DNA of 64,000 nt from Dastarcus helophoroides (lineage: Eukaryota > Arthropoda > Insecta > Coleoptera > Bothrideridae), in assembly GCA_028583605.1 (NCBI GenBank), contig CM053335.1:17386553-17450552 (forward strand), given 5' to 3'. Position numbers and translations under genes: made by a program. Of this stretch, positions 1 to 11,900 are shown one piece after another (positions within the stretch are counted from its first letter, which is position 1; each line of letters begins with the position of its first letter). The notes beneath the pieces were generated by a model. The model had not been told where the DNA came from and made no database searches. It saw only the letters and a program-made list of their open reading frames with translations.

Positions 1-91
1 AGGTTATGCTACGAGCTACTATACCCATTTTTTTATCAGATGTTTAGTAAGGACGACTCTTTTGAATCGTGCTCCAAAAACTGCCCTGCGT

Positions 92-177
92 TATACAGGG
101 TGACCAAAATATCATGTCAAAATTGACAATTTAAAAATTGAAAAATTTCGAAAATTTTAAATGCAACACTCTGTATA
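92..177. repeat. Small inverted-ended repeat with TATACAGGGTG ends
   Basis: TATACAGGGTG at 92-102 is mirrored by CACTCTGTATA at 167-177, whose reverse complement differs at two positions. The roughly 60 bp between is A/T-rich. A related core, ACAGGATGTTTC, reads on the minus strand near 18545-18560. ACAGGGTG-type cores are common in dispersed insect repeats, so this is probably a MITE remnant or the end of a longer element. No convincing target duplication is visible. Confidence 0.3.
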
Positions 178-429
178 TTTTTACACCATGAGATGCAAAA
201 TTAAATTTTCTACAACTTTGCTACACCTGCTCATATACCTAAATTCATTAGTTTCTCATGAAATCTCATTTTTATGAAAAAATGCGAAGTTTACAAATAG
301 TTTATTTGTAAGATAACGTAGTAGGCACCTGTCAAAGAATAATCATACAAATTTTTGAGTAACATAAAATTCAATAGAAAAGTTACACTAATAAAGTTAC
401 ACTAATAATTGTGAAATAAATTACTCTAA

Positions 430-1572
430 ACTCTCACAACAGAAGAATTTTAACGCCATTTGCTTAACTTTTGAGTGTTAATATCGTTTGTTATACTACT
501 TAAAAACATTATACTGCAAAATATTTTTATTTTGAAAAGCATTCTTGTAAATAGGGCTATTTTAATTTCGCTATAGGAAATTTTAAATTATTATTATTGT
601 GTATTATGAACAATATGACTTTCCGAAAAAGCGTGGAGAATGTCAGAATTAAAACGTTTAACGCTTGCTTATGTTATTTTATTTAAATCCATTTAATTTT
701 AGAACGCAAATTTTACAACATTTAAACGTCATTTAGCCGACATTTAAATATTAATAAACATTTGTTTTTCCATTTAAAAGATTTTCACACTCAAAAAGCA
801 TGCTTATACATAATGATAAAGATTTTTTATCAAACATTGATGCATTTTGATATATTTGTCAATAAGTGTACATTCTTTTGTGGAAACACTTGACACGAAA
901 AAGAAATTTAAGTTTGACTGGTGCTCATTTTAAATCATTAATTTTTTGTGATATTGTTACTTTATGAACAATACGAATTTTGGAAAAAGCGTGGAGAATC
1001 TTACAATGCAAACGCTTTACGCTTGCCTATGTGATTTTATTTAAATTTATTTAGTTATGGTACACTACTTTTACAACAGAAGCATCTTAACGTCATTTGC
1101 TTAACATTTGAGTGTTAATATCGTCTGTTATACTACTAAAAAAAATATAAATTTTCATACTGCAAAAGAACTTTTATTGTGGGAAGCATTCTTTTAAATT
1201 AGAATATTTAAATTTCGCTAAAGGTAATTTTCAATTAATAATAATATGTAATATTTTCATCTTATGAACAATACGACTTTTGGAAAAAGCGTGGAGAATG
1301 TCAAAATTAAAACGTTTAACGTTTGCTTATGTTATTTTATTGAAATCCATTTAGTTTAAGAACGCAAATTTCATAACATTTTAGCGTTATTTGGACAACA
1401 TTTAAATATTAATTACCATTTGTTTTCCTATTTAAAAGATTTTCACACTCAGAGAGCATGCTTATACATAATGGTAAAGATTTTTATCAAAGATTACATT
1501 TGAAAACATCGATGCATTTCGTTATATTTGTCAATAAGTGTACATTCTTTTGTGGAAACACTTGACACGAAA
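430..1572. repeat. Dimeric tandem repeat, block 1
   Basis: A conserved core, GAACAATACGAC/AA followed by GGAAAAAGCGTGGAGAAT, recurs at about 607, 966 and 1267. Spacings of about 359 and 301 bp imply a dimer of roughly 660 bp. The two half-units differ consistently: one reads ACGACTTT with an AAAACGTTTAACG segment, the other ACGAATTT. Each dimer also carries a GCATGCTTATACATAATG segment and ends near ACTTGACACGAAA. The same family continues at 2870-3139 and 5862-6720 and is cut by two insertions. No coding potential is seen. Confidence 0.7.
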
Positions 1573-1580
1573 TAGTTATT

Positions 1581-1699
1581 TATGATACAAGTGTTAAAAG
1601 TGACATTTTATTTTGTGAGTGGGGAGTATTGCGGAACGAGCGTAGCGAGTGGAGCAACCCCACGAACAAAATAAAATCACTTTTAACAAGTGTATCATA
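1581..1699. repeat. Long imperfect hairpin at the left end of the foldback insertion
   Basis: The arm at 1581-1616 (TATGATACAAGTGTTAAAAG onward) pairs with the arm at 1666-1699, which ends AACAAGTGTATCATA. Near the loop a second short pairing, GTGGGG with CCCCAC, flanks a GC-richer segment containing ACGAGCGTAGCGAGTGGAG. The two arms match over most of their length. Confidence 0.65.
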
Positions 1700-2441
1700 C
1701 AATATTTTTTCTAAAACTGTTAAATTAAAAAAGAAAATGCTGCCTCTAGGGTTGAATTTTCGATTTATTGTTTGCGTGTTGAATTACATAATTGACAATT
1801 ACATCTGACAATCAAGTCAGGTGCTGGATAGAGTGTAACTAAGTAAAACAATCGTAAGTTGTTTAATGTTTATTAGTAACCACAATTGAACCTGTCCTAA
1901 AATATTGTAAATTTTATGGCTAATAAACATGAATTTTGAAGAAAAGATTGGAAATTAAAGCAATTTTATTATTCCACCAGATATTGAAGAAACAGCAAAT
2001 ACATCAACTGAGACTTATTGCCCCAAAAATCGGGACAAAAATATGATGGTATGAAATAAAGAATCTAGCGGATAACTTCACTCAAAATATATTTTTGATT
2101 TACGTCGAAGGAAATTCTAAGTTTTGGAATCTCTCTATGATAAAAGCTAGTTTTCAAATCAAGAACAACTAGAATATAAGCAAGTATTAAAACAAGCGTA
2201 CAAGATTTTTTTGAATGAAGCTCCAGACCAAATATGTAGTAAAAAGTTGCGTCGAACTAAAAGCAACATCTGTCCTAGTTTTTGCATGGATTACTAGCAT
2301 AAATATCTCTGCAATTACTTCTCAGGAAAACTAAAATAAGTAACCGTTCAGCTTGTAATGGTAATATTAATATTATAAATAAATAATTTATAACTATTTA
2401 AATATGTTTTAATGTTTGGAAACCATATTACACAATAATCA

Positions 2442-2476
2442 AGGACCAGTTCGTTCAACCAAAAAAAGAAAATCTT
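2442..2476 (-). repeat. Terminal fragment of the TGGTCCTTGG dispersed repeat
   Basis: AATCAAGGACCAGTTCGTTCAACCAAAA is the reverse complement of the end of a dispersed repeat found at about 25711 and 46598 and, inverted, at 12104-12136. Only the terminal 30 bp or so is present. The common stop at TTTTGGTKGAACG suggests a true element terminus. Confidence 0.45.
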
Positions 2477-2530
2477 TCTAATTTTTTCGGTACAGCTTTC
2501 TATTTAATAATATTGCATATTGCTATATAT

Positions 2531-2725
2531 CAGCGTTTCCTAAATAGTGGGTCACAACCCGGCACCGGGCCATAAAAATAAAATACCAGGTTGCAAAATT
2601 GTCTTCATACTCACACATGATTAGTTCTTTTACATTAAAATGTAATTAAAACATCTTTTGGTGGATCGCGAAGGGGAAATATTAAAAACAACCGGGTCAG
2701 GGCAAAAAAAGTTTGGGAAACGCTG
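2531..2725. mobile_element. Non-autonomous hAT-like MITE with 8-bp target duplication
   Basis: The element starts CAGCGTTTCCTAAA and ends TTTGGGAAACGCTG, an inverted terminal repeat with one mismatch over these 14 positions. It is flanked by CTATATAT (2523-2530) and CTATATTT (2726-2733), a 7-of-8 match and the duplication length of hAT elements. CAG termini of the form CAGNGTTTCCCAAA are typical of Buster/Charlie-type hATs. At 195 bp it is too short for a transposase, so it must have moved in trans. It lies inside the foldback insertion. Confidence 0.8.
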
Positions 2726-2733
2726 CTATATTT

Positions 2734-2781
2734 ACTTTTAACACTAGTGCGAAAAAACTTTATCGCACTAGTGTTAAAAGT
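2734..2781. repeat. Perfect 19-bp inverted repeat (hairpin)
   Basis: ACTTTTAACACTAGTGCGA (2734-2752) is followed, after a 10-nt loop, by its exact reverse complement (2763-2781). It begins directly after the hAT MITE's right target duplication. It shares TGTTAAAAG with the hairpin at the other end of the same insertion, so it is probably part of that element's terminal structure. Confidence 0.75.
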
Positions 2782-2811
2782 ATTTTTGACACGTATCATT
2801 ATAAAAGTCAA

Positions 2812-2841
2812 TTTTTAGTTCACTTATCGATGAACTAAAAA
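2812..2841. repeat. Perfect 11-bp inverted repeat
   Basis: TTTTTAGTTCA (2812-2822) and TGAACTAAAAA (2831-2841) flank an 8-nt loop. It is immediately followed by TGTCACTTTTAACG, the inverted copy of the motif at the left end of the insertion. Confidence 0.6.
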
Positions 2842-2866
2842 TGTCACTTTTAACGACAGTTTTACA

Positions 2867-3139
2867 AAAAAGAAATTTAAGTTTGACTGGTGTTCATTTT
2901 AAATCATTAATTTTGTGTGATATTGTCACTTTATGAACAATACGAATTTCGGAAAAATTGTGGAGAATTTTAGAATGGACACGTTTTACGCTTGCCTATG
3001 TGATTTTATTTAAATTTATTTAGTTATAGTACACTACTTTTACAACAGAAGCATCTTAACGTCATTTGCTTAACATTTGAGTGTCAATATCGTCTGTTAT
3101 ACTACCGAAAAAATATAAATTTTCATACTGCAAGAGTAC
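2867..3139. repeat. Dimeric tandem repeat, block 2
   Basis: This resumes the dimeric family with GAACAATACGAATTTCGG at about 2934 and continues to CATACTGCAAGAGTAC, where the 2.7-kb insertion interrupts it. It is a diverged copy; for example the core reads AAAAATTGTGGAGAAT. Confidence 0.65.
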
Positions 3140-5861
3140 TGTGGTGAGTCGAGTTCTACTAAACTGTTCTATTTCCTCGTTTGTTTTATTTAATTGAATT
3201 TTATTCAATATTTTCTTGGAAATATTAAATCTACAAATATTGTACTATATAAAATTCTTTGTAACATAACGTTTTGCGTGAGAAACAGATTTCTTAGCGT
3301 TCACAAATTAGATAAGGATTATTTGTTAGGCCTGGTTTGTTGCAAGCACAGATACATAAACTGAGCAAAATAACATGTTAGTTTTGAAGGACCGCTGAAA
3401 AGTAGAGTAATAAATAAGGGTAAGGGCCAATAACGGAGACCGTAGCAAATATCTCGGCAAGACCATGTGGTGGTATACTGGAGGAATTTGACGTTCAAAA
3501 AACGCCCTTATAAACACGTACAATTGTAAGTTATTTACATTTCAATTATCGAAGTAAAACTTGCAAGATAAAAGGACAACGTTATTCAAAAGGGGTTTGC
3601 AGTTTGATATGCACTTAAAGAATCCTTTTCAAAATGTATTTAAGGGTAAATTTGGATTAGAAATATTTAAATTAGTAGGAATTCTGCATCCTCATGCCCT
3701 CTAGCGAGATGCAGAGGATATCTTTCGGTTCCCAGAAATTAAAGGTAGGGGGACGTGAAGATAAAACACAAAAAGACCAACTTTAAGATAGTCAAACACG
3801 GAACTTCGATCAAACTAATTATAAAAACGAGTACGAAATACGGGAGTTTAAAAAAAAGACTGCGTTTGTTTGTGCTAATTAACGTGAATGAACACAAAAA
3901 AAAACAATTTCTGTTCAACGTGAAGTTCTTGTGCCATTTGTGTGATGTTTGCTACGGGATAAATAGGCAAGTAAATTTTTAAATTGTCCGATGATTGTAT
4001 TTGATGGTTTTTCGCTCTTATATGATTTGATTAACTCTTCCTTAAATTTGAGAAAATACTTGTTCCTAATTTTAATCAATATGGGGTTGGGGGGCGTACA
4101 CAAAAAAAAAAGGAATTTAAAACTTCCAGAACAAACCGAATGAATGAGAAAGTCGTTGTTAGAAAATTATTATAGGGCCAAGAACCCTACCGCTAATTGG
4201 TGCAACTAACAATCTCAGTTTCAAAAAGGGAAACAAAAATAAAACAAAATAAAAAATACAAAGACAAGAAAACGAAAAGGAAATAAAGCGCATTCGCTTC
4301 ATACAAACATTTTCATTTCCTTAAGGTCGATGTTAGTGTTCTGCTGTTGGAAGCCGAGTTTCCAGGGGTTCGAAAATAATTTATACCCATCACCACAAAG
4401 GTCCGGTAACTGGCAGGAGACACATATATTTAGGTTTTACTGATGATGTTCTGCAAGTTCTAGAAACGTGGGCATTGTACACCTTAACATCCTAGAAGCA
4501 TAAGCCACAATGAGCTCTTATCTAGTTTTTGTTTTGGTGTATTTACCTAGTGCTACCTCATTCGCAGATTCTCCTTCGTAGGTTGCTTAAATCCCAAAAA
4601 TATAGGACAAGACAACCTGGCCCAAAGAGAGCCTTATAGATCTGTTGACAAATGGGGAGTACTAACGTAGGTGAACGAGCAGTATCAACATCAGCTCTCG
4701 TTAGGGAGATGTTTTGACGAAAGAAATGAGAACTTCTTGCCAGTTTCTAACTTTAATTTAAATGTTTTTTTTTGTGCTAAGTCAAGCTTAGCCACTTTCT
4801 AAGCCAGAAAACGCCCCTTCTATTAGAACAGTAGCCATAGAAGTAGATGTAGTGTTAGAAGGGCAAATTCTGCTCAGAAAGTTTCTACGAAATCTGAACA
4901 ATATTTCTAGTCTATTTTATGACACTGGTTTGAGTTCGAATGATTGAGTTTGGTATGAGAAAAACAGAAAACAAACAAAGGAACAAGTTAACAAAGGAAA
5001 GAAAGAAAGAGTGAGAGGACGAGAGAACTGTAAGATTGAATTAACATTTATAAATTTGATTTATTACGATAAATTACAACTTCATTTCCCAGCTTGAGCT
5101 CCATTTTCTCGTAGCATTATCCTTTGGATATTGTTAGCTCAAAGCTTTAACAGGAAACTGTATGCTATGTGAAGTATGCTTGAATTAAGAAGCGACAAAA
5201 ATACAAAAGAATTGGGGAATAAAACAGACGCCTGAAAATAGTTTGGGAACCTCTGTGTACAAACTAACCAGCGAACACCCACCGATAATCAGGTACAAAG
5301 TTAGCTGCATTTGGTTTGAAAACCTTTGAGTACAAACTAAATGGCTCAACTGGGGAAAGCATTGCGATTATTAGGGTTAAAATAAACTTTGGGAAATTAA
5401 TAACCGACGCACCATATACGAGCGAAAGAGTTAGACAAATAATGTCAGATAACTTGTGCTTAATGAATTCTCTTCATTTTCTAAAGAAATATTTCTCTCA
5501 GATCTGTGTCCAGCAAATTTAAACAAGTTGAAACAAACAGGTTCACTTTTATTTTGTTGTATTATGTTTAAGAACATTTGAAAATCACAAACTTGAAATT
5601 TTGTTGATTTATTTTTTGACCAATTGTAATAAAACGTTGAGGTTAATTGTTGTTTGAATTTGATAACACTTCCCTGTCGACTCTACGAGCTGGGGTTACA
5701 ATTTATTGGAATAAAATAATTTTAAACACAACGTAGACAAATTGGGTCCGAAAATCGAAAGTAAATTATTCTTCGAAAATTTTTAAAGATGAGCAAAATT
5801 CTACAATTTTGAAAAACTATATACAATCACTGGTTATGGTCACAACCGGCTGCTCATCACA
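3140..5861. mobile_element. 2.7-kb TG...CA insertion with GTAC target duplication
   Basis: The insertion starts TGTGGTGAG and ends CTCATCACA, a 9-bp inverted end with one mismatch. GTAC flanks it on both sides (3136-3139 and 5862-5865). The empty site can be read in sister repeat copies: near 1155 CATACTGCAAAAGAAC runs directly into TTTTATTGTGGGAAGC, whereas here the two halves are 2.7 kb apart. TG...CA ends with a 4-bp duplication point to an LTR-type unit: a large solo LTR or an internally deleted LTR element. A TATA-like ACTATATAAAA lies near 3244 and AATAAA near 5711. I see no gag or pol peptide; open frames inside (75 aa at 3755, 68 aa at 5316) resemble nothing I know. A DNA transposon with very short ends remains possible. 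Confidence 0.6.
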
Positions 5862-6720
5862 GTACTTTTATTGTGGAAAGCATTCTTTTAAATTAGAATA
5901 TTTAAATTTCGCTAAAGGTAATTTTCAATTATTAATAATATGTAATATTGTCATCTTATGAACAATACGACTTTTGGAAAAAGCGTGGAGAATGTCAAAA
6001 TTAAAACGTTTGACGTTTGCTTATGTTATTTTATTGAAATCTATCTAGTTTAAGAACGCAAATTTCATAACATTTTAGCGTTATTTGGACAACATTTAAA
6101 TATTAATTACCATTTGTTTTCCTATTTAAAAGATTTTAACACTCAGAGAGCATGCTTATACATAATGGTAAAGATTTTTATCAAGGATTACATTTGAAAA
6201 CATCGATGCATTTTGATATATTTGTCAATAAGTATATATTCTTTTGTGGAAACACTTGACACAAAAAAAAATTGAGTTTGACTGGTGTTCATTTTAAATC
6301 ATTAATTTTTTGTGATATTGTCACTTTATGAACAATACGAATTTCGGAAAAAGTGTGGAGAATTTTAGAATGGAAACGCCTAACGCTTGCCTATGTAATT
6401 TTATTTTAATTTATTTAGTTGAGAAACTTTAATTTTACAACAGAAGAATTTTAACGTCATTTGCTTAACTTTTGAGTGTTAATATCGTTTGCTATACTAC
6501 TAAAAAAACATTATACTGCAAAAGTATTTTTATTTTGGGAAGCATTCTTGTAAATGAGACTATTTTAATTTCGCTAAAGGTAATTTTGAATTATTAATAT
6601 TATGTAATATTGTTATCTTATGAACAATACGACTTTCGGAAAAAGAGTGGAGAATGTCAGAATAAAAACGTTTAACGCTTGCTTATGTTATTTCATTTGA
6701 ATTTATTTAGCCTTAAAACA
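5862..6720. repeat. Dimeric tandem repeat, block 3
   Basis: Continues the dimeric family, with cores at about 5959, 6329 and 6620 (spacings about 370 and 291 bp). The stretch from 5862 to about 6280 closely matches 1170-1590, showing that the dimer is the duplicated unit. The array ends near TTTAGCCTTAAAACACAAAT. Confidence 0.7.
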
Positions 6721-8800
6721 CAAATCAAATTAAAACGAAATTATTATGTTTAATAAAAACTTGAATAATTGGATACGTAAAGCCTATTTGTGCACGATAT
6801 GGTAGCGTCTTAAAATGAAGTGAACTGCAATAGATTTTTTTCAGTGTAATATAATAGTATTGCTTTTGCAGAATACAAATAAGATATAATCTTAATGGCG
6901 GCTGATGTTTGATTAATATTTGCATTCCTAAATAGACAAGTCACGGAAGGCAACCAACCAATCGCCATGATTAATATCAAACTTGTTGGTATACTAATGA
7001 CGAAGTCTATTATAGTGGCATAATAATTAATATTAGTTATCCTGTTATTAATTTTGTGATTACGTCCAAATCAAAGGTACGCTTAGGTGAATATTGGTAT
7101 TCCATTTAAGCGATTAATGCCGCTGATATTTAATTATAACACCACAGTTTATATTAAAATAACAATTTGACTGTCTCCTGAATCAGGAACTAGGTTATTT
7201 TAACTACTATTAAGCAACAACTATAGCTGCGATAGTTGATCCACTTGTAATTTCAAGGAAATGTATTATCTTCAGGAAAGAGCTTATGGCGGATGCGCCG
7301 GACATGACACATACCGATTTCGACGTGCACGCGTCTCAAACTCGACTTGTCTCATGATATCTCGCTTTATGCCCCTCATCTTTGCATATTAATTTTATAC
7401 CGCCAAACTCCACTTACTCAAATTGCGCCGGTATCCAGACGGTTCCCAGTATTCCCTAGACAAGCTTAACGTCGAAAGCCGAAGCTTTCCAGTTAAGCCT
7501 TTAAAATGCACTTCGCTAGATTTACCCGCGACCTTCCATCGCGCTAAATCATTTTAAAATTCAATTTTTAATGCATTAAAAGTGCAGAGGACAAAAAATG
7601 AGCAATATCGGGCGATCGAGGATTAAACATTGGCGAAGGTCAGTGAATGCCACCACGTCTTCTGACCGCATAATGCGAGTGAACTTCCGCAAGACTGTCG
7701 GGCCCCATTTAGGAATTCAATCTACTAACTAGGTTGACCTCTGCTTTTTCCCCAGAAGTATCGTTCGTGAGGAATTCACATAAATATGCAACATATGCTT
7801 TCAGCTAGGTTGACCTCTTCAATAAGAATTCCTTATGTGAAGGCGGCCTAAATGCAGTTACTTATAAATAAGAGGCGAACAAATTCTAATATCGTACAAG
7901 AGGGGTATGGAAACGGGATACGTCTAGGAGCCAAATTATAACTTAATTATTGTCTTATTAATATGCAAGGCTAATCAATATATCTCCGCACCGCAATTGC
8001 GTCTGCGAAAATAAAACAACGTTTAGGTATAATTATGGCTGCTACTATTCCTGTCTATTTTATCTTTCTTGCGACATCGAGCTATGAAATCATGAAAAAC
8101 ATCTTTGTCCTTGATGCGGTTACAGTAGACACCATTCCATACATTTCTCTCTGAGATAAGTGTCAACTATCCTGCTACTGCAACTACTCCTGAGAGAAGC
8201 TATCCAAGACTCATTTACACAGATGAAAGTCTCGGATAGCTTCACTGAGTCGTTGACACTCTGTCAAGAGCCAAATTAGAGGGCCACAAAAGACCCAATA
8301 AAACAAAACATCTTCCTAATCACCTTCAACAGAAAATAAAACAAAACACCCCTCCAGGAGACAACAAAGCAAAACACCTCGCTCATGAATCCTGACGAAG
8401 CAATAAACTTCCATCGTGGGAAATTCGTCACATTAATAACCTAATAAAGCTCAGCTTCTGGCCGCGCCCACAGGACGAGACGAATTCGGAGTCGTGTTTT
8501 GCCTCAAATAGATAAAATTGACAGAAGATCCCCGAAGGGCGAACTCCGCCACCTTGCCAGTAATTCACCGATTCGAGATCAGATCAAGGGATGATTTACG
8601 AGCGCAAAAGCTGCAGTTCACAACTGGCCCAGATAACGTCTCACCTCTTCGAGTCTTTTGTTGAAGACTGTCCGGAGCGCCATTTATAAAAATTCGCCCA
8701 AGATGTGGTCGACTCGTTCGTTAAGATTATGTCAACTGGGTTTAAACAAAAGGGGAAGTAAGTTTAAAATGGGAGAATATTACGGGCCGGCGTGAAATAT
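6721..8800. other. Mostly single-copy region, no gene seen
   Basis: More GC-balanced than its surroundings, especially 7260-8760, with no long open frame and no recognisable protein. AGGTTGACCTCT occurs twice (7731-7742 and 7807-7818), each preceded by CT. GAGGAATTCACATAA (about 7770) is partly inverted at 7824-7838. A hairpin lies at 8159-8260. It could hold regulatory sequence, but nothing identifies a promoter. Confidence 0.4.
8159..8260. other. 102-nt imperfect hairpin
   Basis: Outer arms AGTGTCAAC (8159-8167) and GTTGACACT (8252-8260) pair perfectly. Inside, AAGCTATCC (8197-8205) pairs with GGATAGCTT (8234-8242), followed by AGACT with AGTCT and CAT with ATG, closing an 8-nt loop. The left side has about 29 unpaired bases between the stems against about 9 on the right, so it is not a clean miRNA precursor. 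It may be a decayed inverted-repeat element. Confidence 0.45.
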
Positions 8801-8848
8801 GGCGGCTGTTGACGTCCACAACTTTACAGTTCAAAGTCGGATGTGAAC

Positions 8849-8955
8849 GACGACCTTTTGTGTGTTGTACTTTGGACCTTTTGTGTGTAGTACTTTGTAC
8901 CTTTTGTGTGTTGTACCTCCAAATGGTCGACCTTTTGTGTGCTGTAGCTCCGAAT
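8849..8955. repeat. Short tandem repeat, ACCTTTTGTGTGTTGTAC, four copies
   Basis: Four diverged copies of ACCTTTTGTGTGTTGTACTT start near 8851, 8877, 8901 and 8932. The motif resembles the TTATTTTGTGTGTTATACC segment of the adjoining satellite. It is probably a degenerate local amplification at that array's edge. It produces a spurious 61-aa frame. Confidence 0.6.
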
Positions 8956-8989
8956 CCGTTGGTATGCGTTGTAAACCCTTCAAATACGA

Positions 8990-11900
8990 TATAAGACGCT
9001 TTTAAATAAAGGCAGATTCACACTAATGACGAATCGGCGGTATAACACACAACATAATAATTTACGCCACAAAATAATCCGTAAAAATGTTTTTAAATTT
9101 TAAAATGTAACTTACAACATAAACTATTTTTATTGCTGTTGATCTAGTTTAAAACTGGATCCACATCAAACAAAATTTGTGTTGTGCGTTGAATTTAACA
9201 CAAATACTTATCCCCGCGTTTTTTGCTTTATAATCAAAGTTTTTGGACTGTATTTAAAGAGTTTATTACAGACACAAACAGACTGGCGGCAGAACACACA
9301 CAACATAATTATTTACGCCACAAAATATTGCGTCAAAAATATTTTTTTAATTTCAAAATATAACGCGAAACATAAACTACTTTTATTGCTGTTAATCTAG
9401 TTTAAAGCTGGATTCAGTTTAAAGCTGAATTCATATCAATTCACATCAAATTTGTGTTGTGCATTGAATTTGACACAGATAGTTATTCCCACGTTTTTTG
9501 CCTTATAATTAAAGTTTTTGCGCTGTATTTAAAGAGTTTATCATAGACACAAAGAGATCTGCGGCAGGGCACACATAACAACTATTTACGCCACAAAATA
9601 TTGCGTCAGAAATATTTTTTTTAATTTTAAAATATAACGCACAACAAACTACTTTTATTGATGTGGATCTAGTTAAAAGCGAGATTCACATCAACAAAAA
9701 TTTGTGTTGTGCGCTGTATTTGGCAACTTAAAAAAACATAGTTTTTAGGCAAGGTCACTTATTTTCTGATATAAATAGTTATTTTGTGTGTTACACCGCT
9801 TTTATTGGTGTTGATTTAGTTTAAAGCTTGATCCACATCAAGCAAAATTTGTGTTGTGCGTTGAATTTGACACAAATACTTATCCCCACGTGTTTTGTTT
9901 TAAAATCAAAGTTTTGCGTTGTATTTAAAGAGTTTATCACAGACACAAACAGATCGGCGGTAGGACACACACAACGTAACTATTTACGCCACAAAATATT
10001 GCGTCAAAAATATTTGTTTTCATTTCAAAATATAATGCACAACAAACTACCGTTATTGATGTGGATCTAGTTTACAGCTGGATTCACATCAAGCAAAATT
10101 TGTGTTGTGCATTGAATTTAACACAAATGCTTATCCCCGCGTTTTTTGCTTTATAATGAAAGTTTTTGGGCTGTATTTAAAGAGTTTATCACAGACACAA
10201 ACAGATTGGCGATAGGACACACACAACATAACTATTTACGCCACAAAATATTGTGTCAAAAATATTTGTTTTCATTTCAAAATATAACGCATAACAAACT
10301 ACCGTTATTGATGTGGATCTAGTTTACAGCTGGATTCACATCAATAAAAATTTGTGTTGTGTATTGAATTTGACACAAATAGTTACTCCCACGTTTTTTG
10401 CTTTATAATTAAAGTTTTTGCGCCGTATTTAAAGAGTTTATTATAGACACGAACAGGTCTGCGGAAGGGCACACATAACAACTATTTACGCCACAAAATA
10501 TTGCGTCAAAAATATTTTTTTAATTTTAAAATATAACGCACAACAAACTACTTTTATTGATGTGGATCTAGTTAAAAGCGGGATTCACATCAACAAAAAT
10601 TTGTGTTGTGCGCTGTATTTGGCAACTTAAAAACACATAGTTTTTAGGCAGGGTCACTTATTTTGTGATGTAAATAGTTATTTTGTGCGTTACACTGTTT
10701 TTATTGGTGTTGATCTCGTTTCAAGCTGGATTTACATCAAGCAAAATTTGTGTTATGCGTTGAATTTGACACAAATATTTTTCCCCACGTGTTTTGTTTT
10801 ATAATCAAAGTTTTTGCTCTGCATTTAAAGAGTTTATCACTGACACAAACAGACTGATGCACACAACATAACCACACACAACATAATCATTTACGCCACA
10901 AAATATTGCGTCAAAATTTTTTTTTATTTTAAACGCACAACATAAACTTCTATTATTGATGTAGATCTTTTAAAGCTGAATTCACATAAACAAAAATTTG
11001 TGTTGTGCGCTGTATTTTCTACGCAATGGGCGCGTATTTTGTGGTGTAAATAATTATTTTGTGCCGAATTCGTTTATGTGCGTCCTAAAATCTTCGAATA
11101 CAAAAATCGTAAATATAACCTAACTTTTTGTGACGAATGAAACGCGCAACACAAATTTTTATTAATGTAAATCCAGCTTTAACGTAAATTCACACCAATA
11201 GAATTTTATATTGTGCGTTTTTTTTAGAAATTAAAAAAATATTTTTCACGCGTCTATTTTGTGGCGTTAATAGTTATTTTGTGTGTTATACCACCGAATC
11301 CATTGGTATGCGTCGTAAAATCGTCAAATGCGACATTAAACCCTTTTAAATGAAATCAGATTCACGCTAATAACGGCTGGGCGGTATAACACACAACATA
11401 ATTATTTACGCCACAAATTATTGCTTGGCATTTTTTTTTTAATTTCAAAATATAACGCACAACATGAACTACTTTTATTGGGGTTGATCTAATTTAAAGC
11501 TGGACTTACATCAATAAAAATTTGTGTTGTGCGTTTGACACAAATAGTTATCGCCACGTTTTTTGCTTTATAATCAAAGTTTTTGCGCCGTATTTAAAGA
11601 GTTGATGACGTACATAAACAAATCAGCGATAGATCACACACAACATAATTATTTACGCCACAAAATATTGCGTCAAAAATATTTTTTTTATTTCAAAATA
11701 TAACGCACAACATAATGTAGATCTAGTTTAAAGCTACATTCACATCATTAAAATTTGTGCGTTGTATTTGACACAAATCTTCAAGTTTTTTTTTTTGTAT
11801 TTTGCGACTAAGAAAAACATTTTTCCCGCAAGGTAATGTATTTTGTGGAGTAAATAGTTATTTTGTGTGTTATACTGCCGAATTCGATGGCCTGTGTTCT

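Larger units (their letters stand above)
1573..2866. mobile_element. Foldback-rich insertion in the dimeric repeat
   Basis: Uninterrupted copies near 893 and 6250 read ACACTTGACACRAAAA running directly into GAAATTTAAGTTTGAC or its equivalent. Here the two halves are separated by about 1.3 kb, so this is an insertion. Both ends hold related inverted motifs: GTTAAAAGTGACATTTT at 1594-1610 and its reverse complement at about 2838-2855. Three hairpins lie near the ends (1581-1699, 2734-2781, 2812-2841). The interior includes a hAT-like MITE and the end of another dispersed repeat. I do not recognise the superfamily. The exact right junction is blurred by an A-run. Confidence 0.5.

Noticed and set aside
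3755..5522. 75-aa and 68-aa frames inside the 2.7-kb insertion as element genes
   Set aside because: No similarity to gag, protease, reverse transcriptase or transposase motifs; short and of ordinary chance length.
7731..7818. Paired AGGTTGACCT motifs as nuclear-receptor sites
   Set aside because: Only one half of each fits the TGACCT half-site, and no promoter or gene lies nearby.
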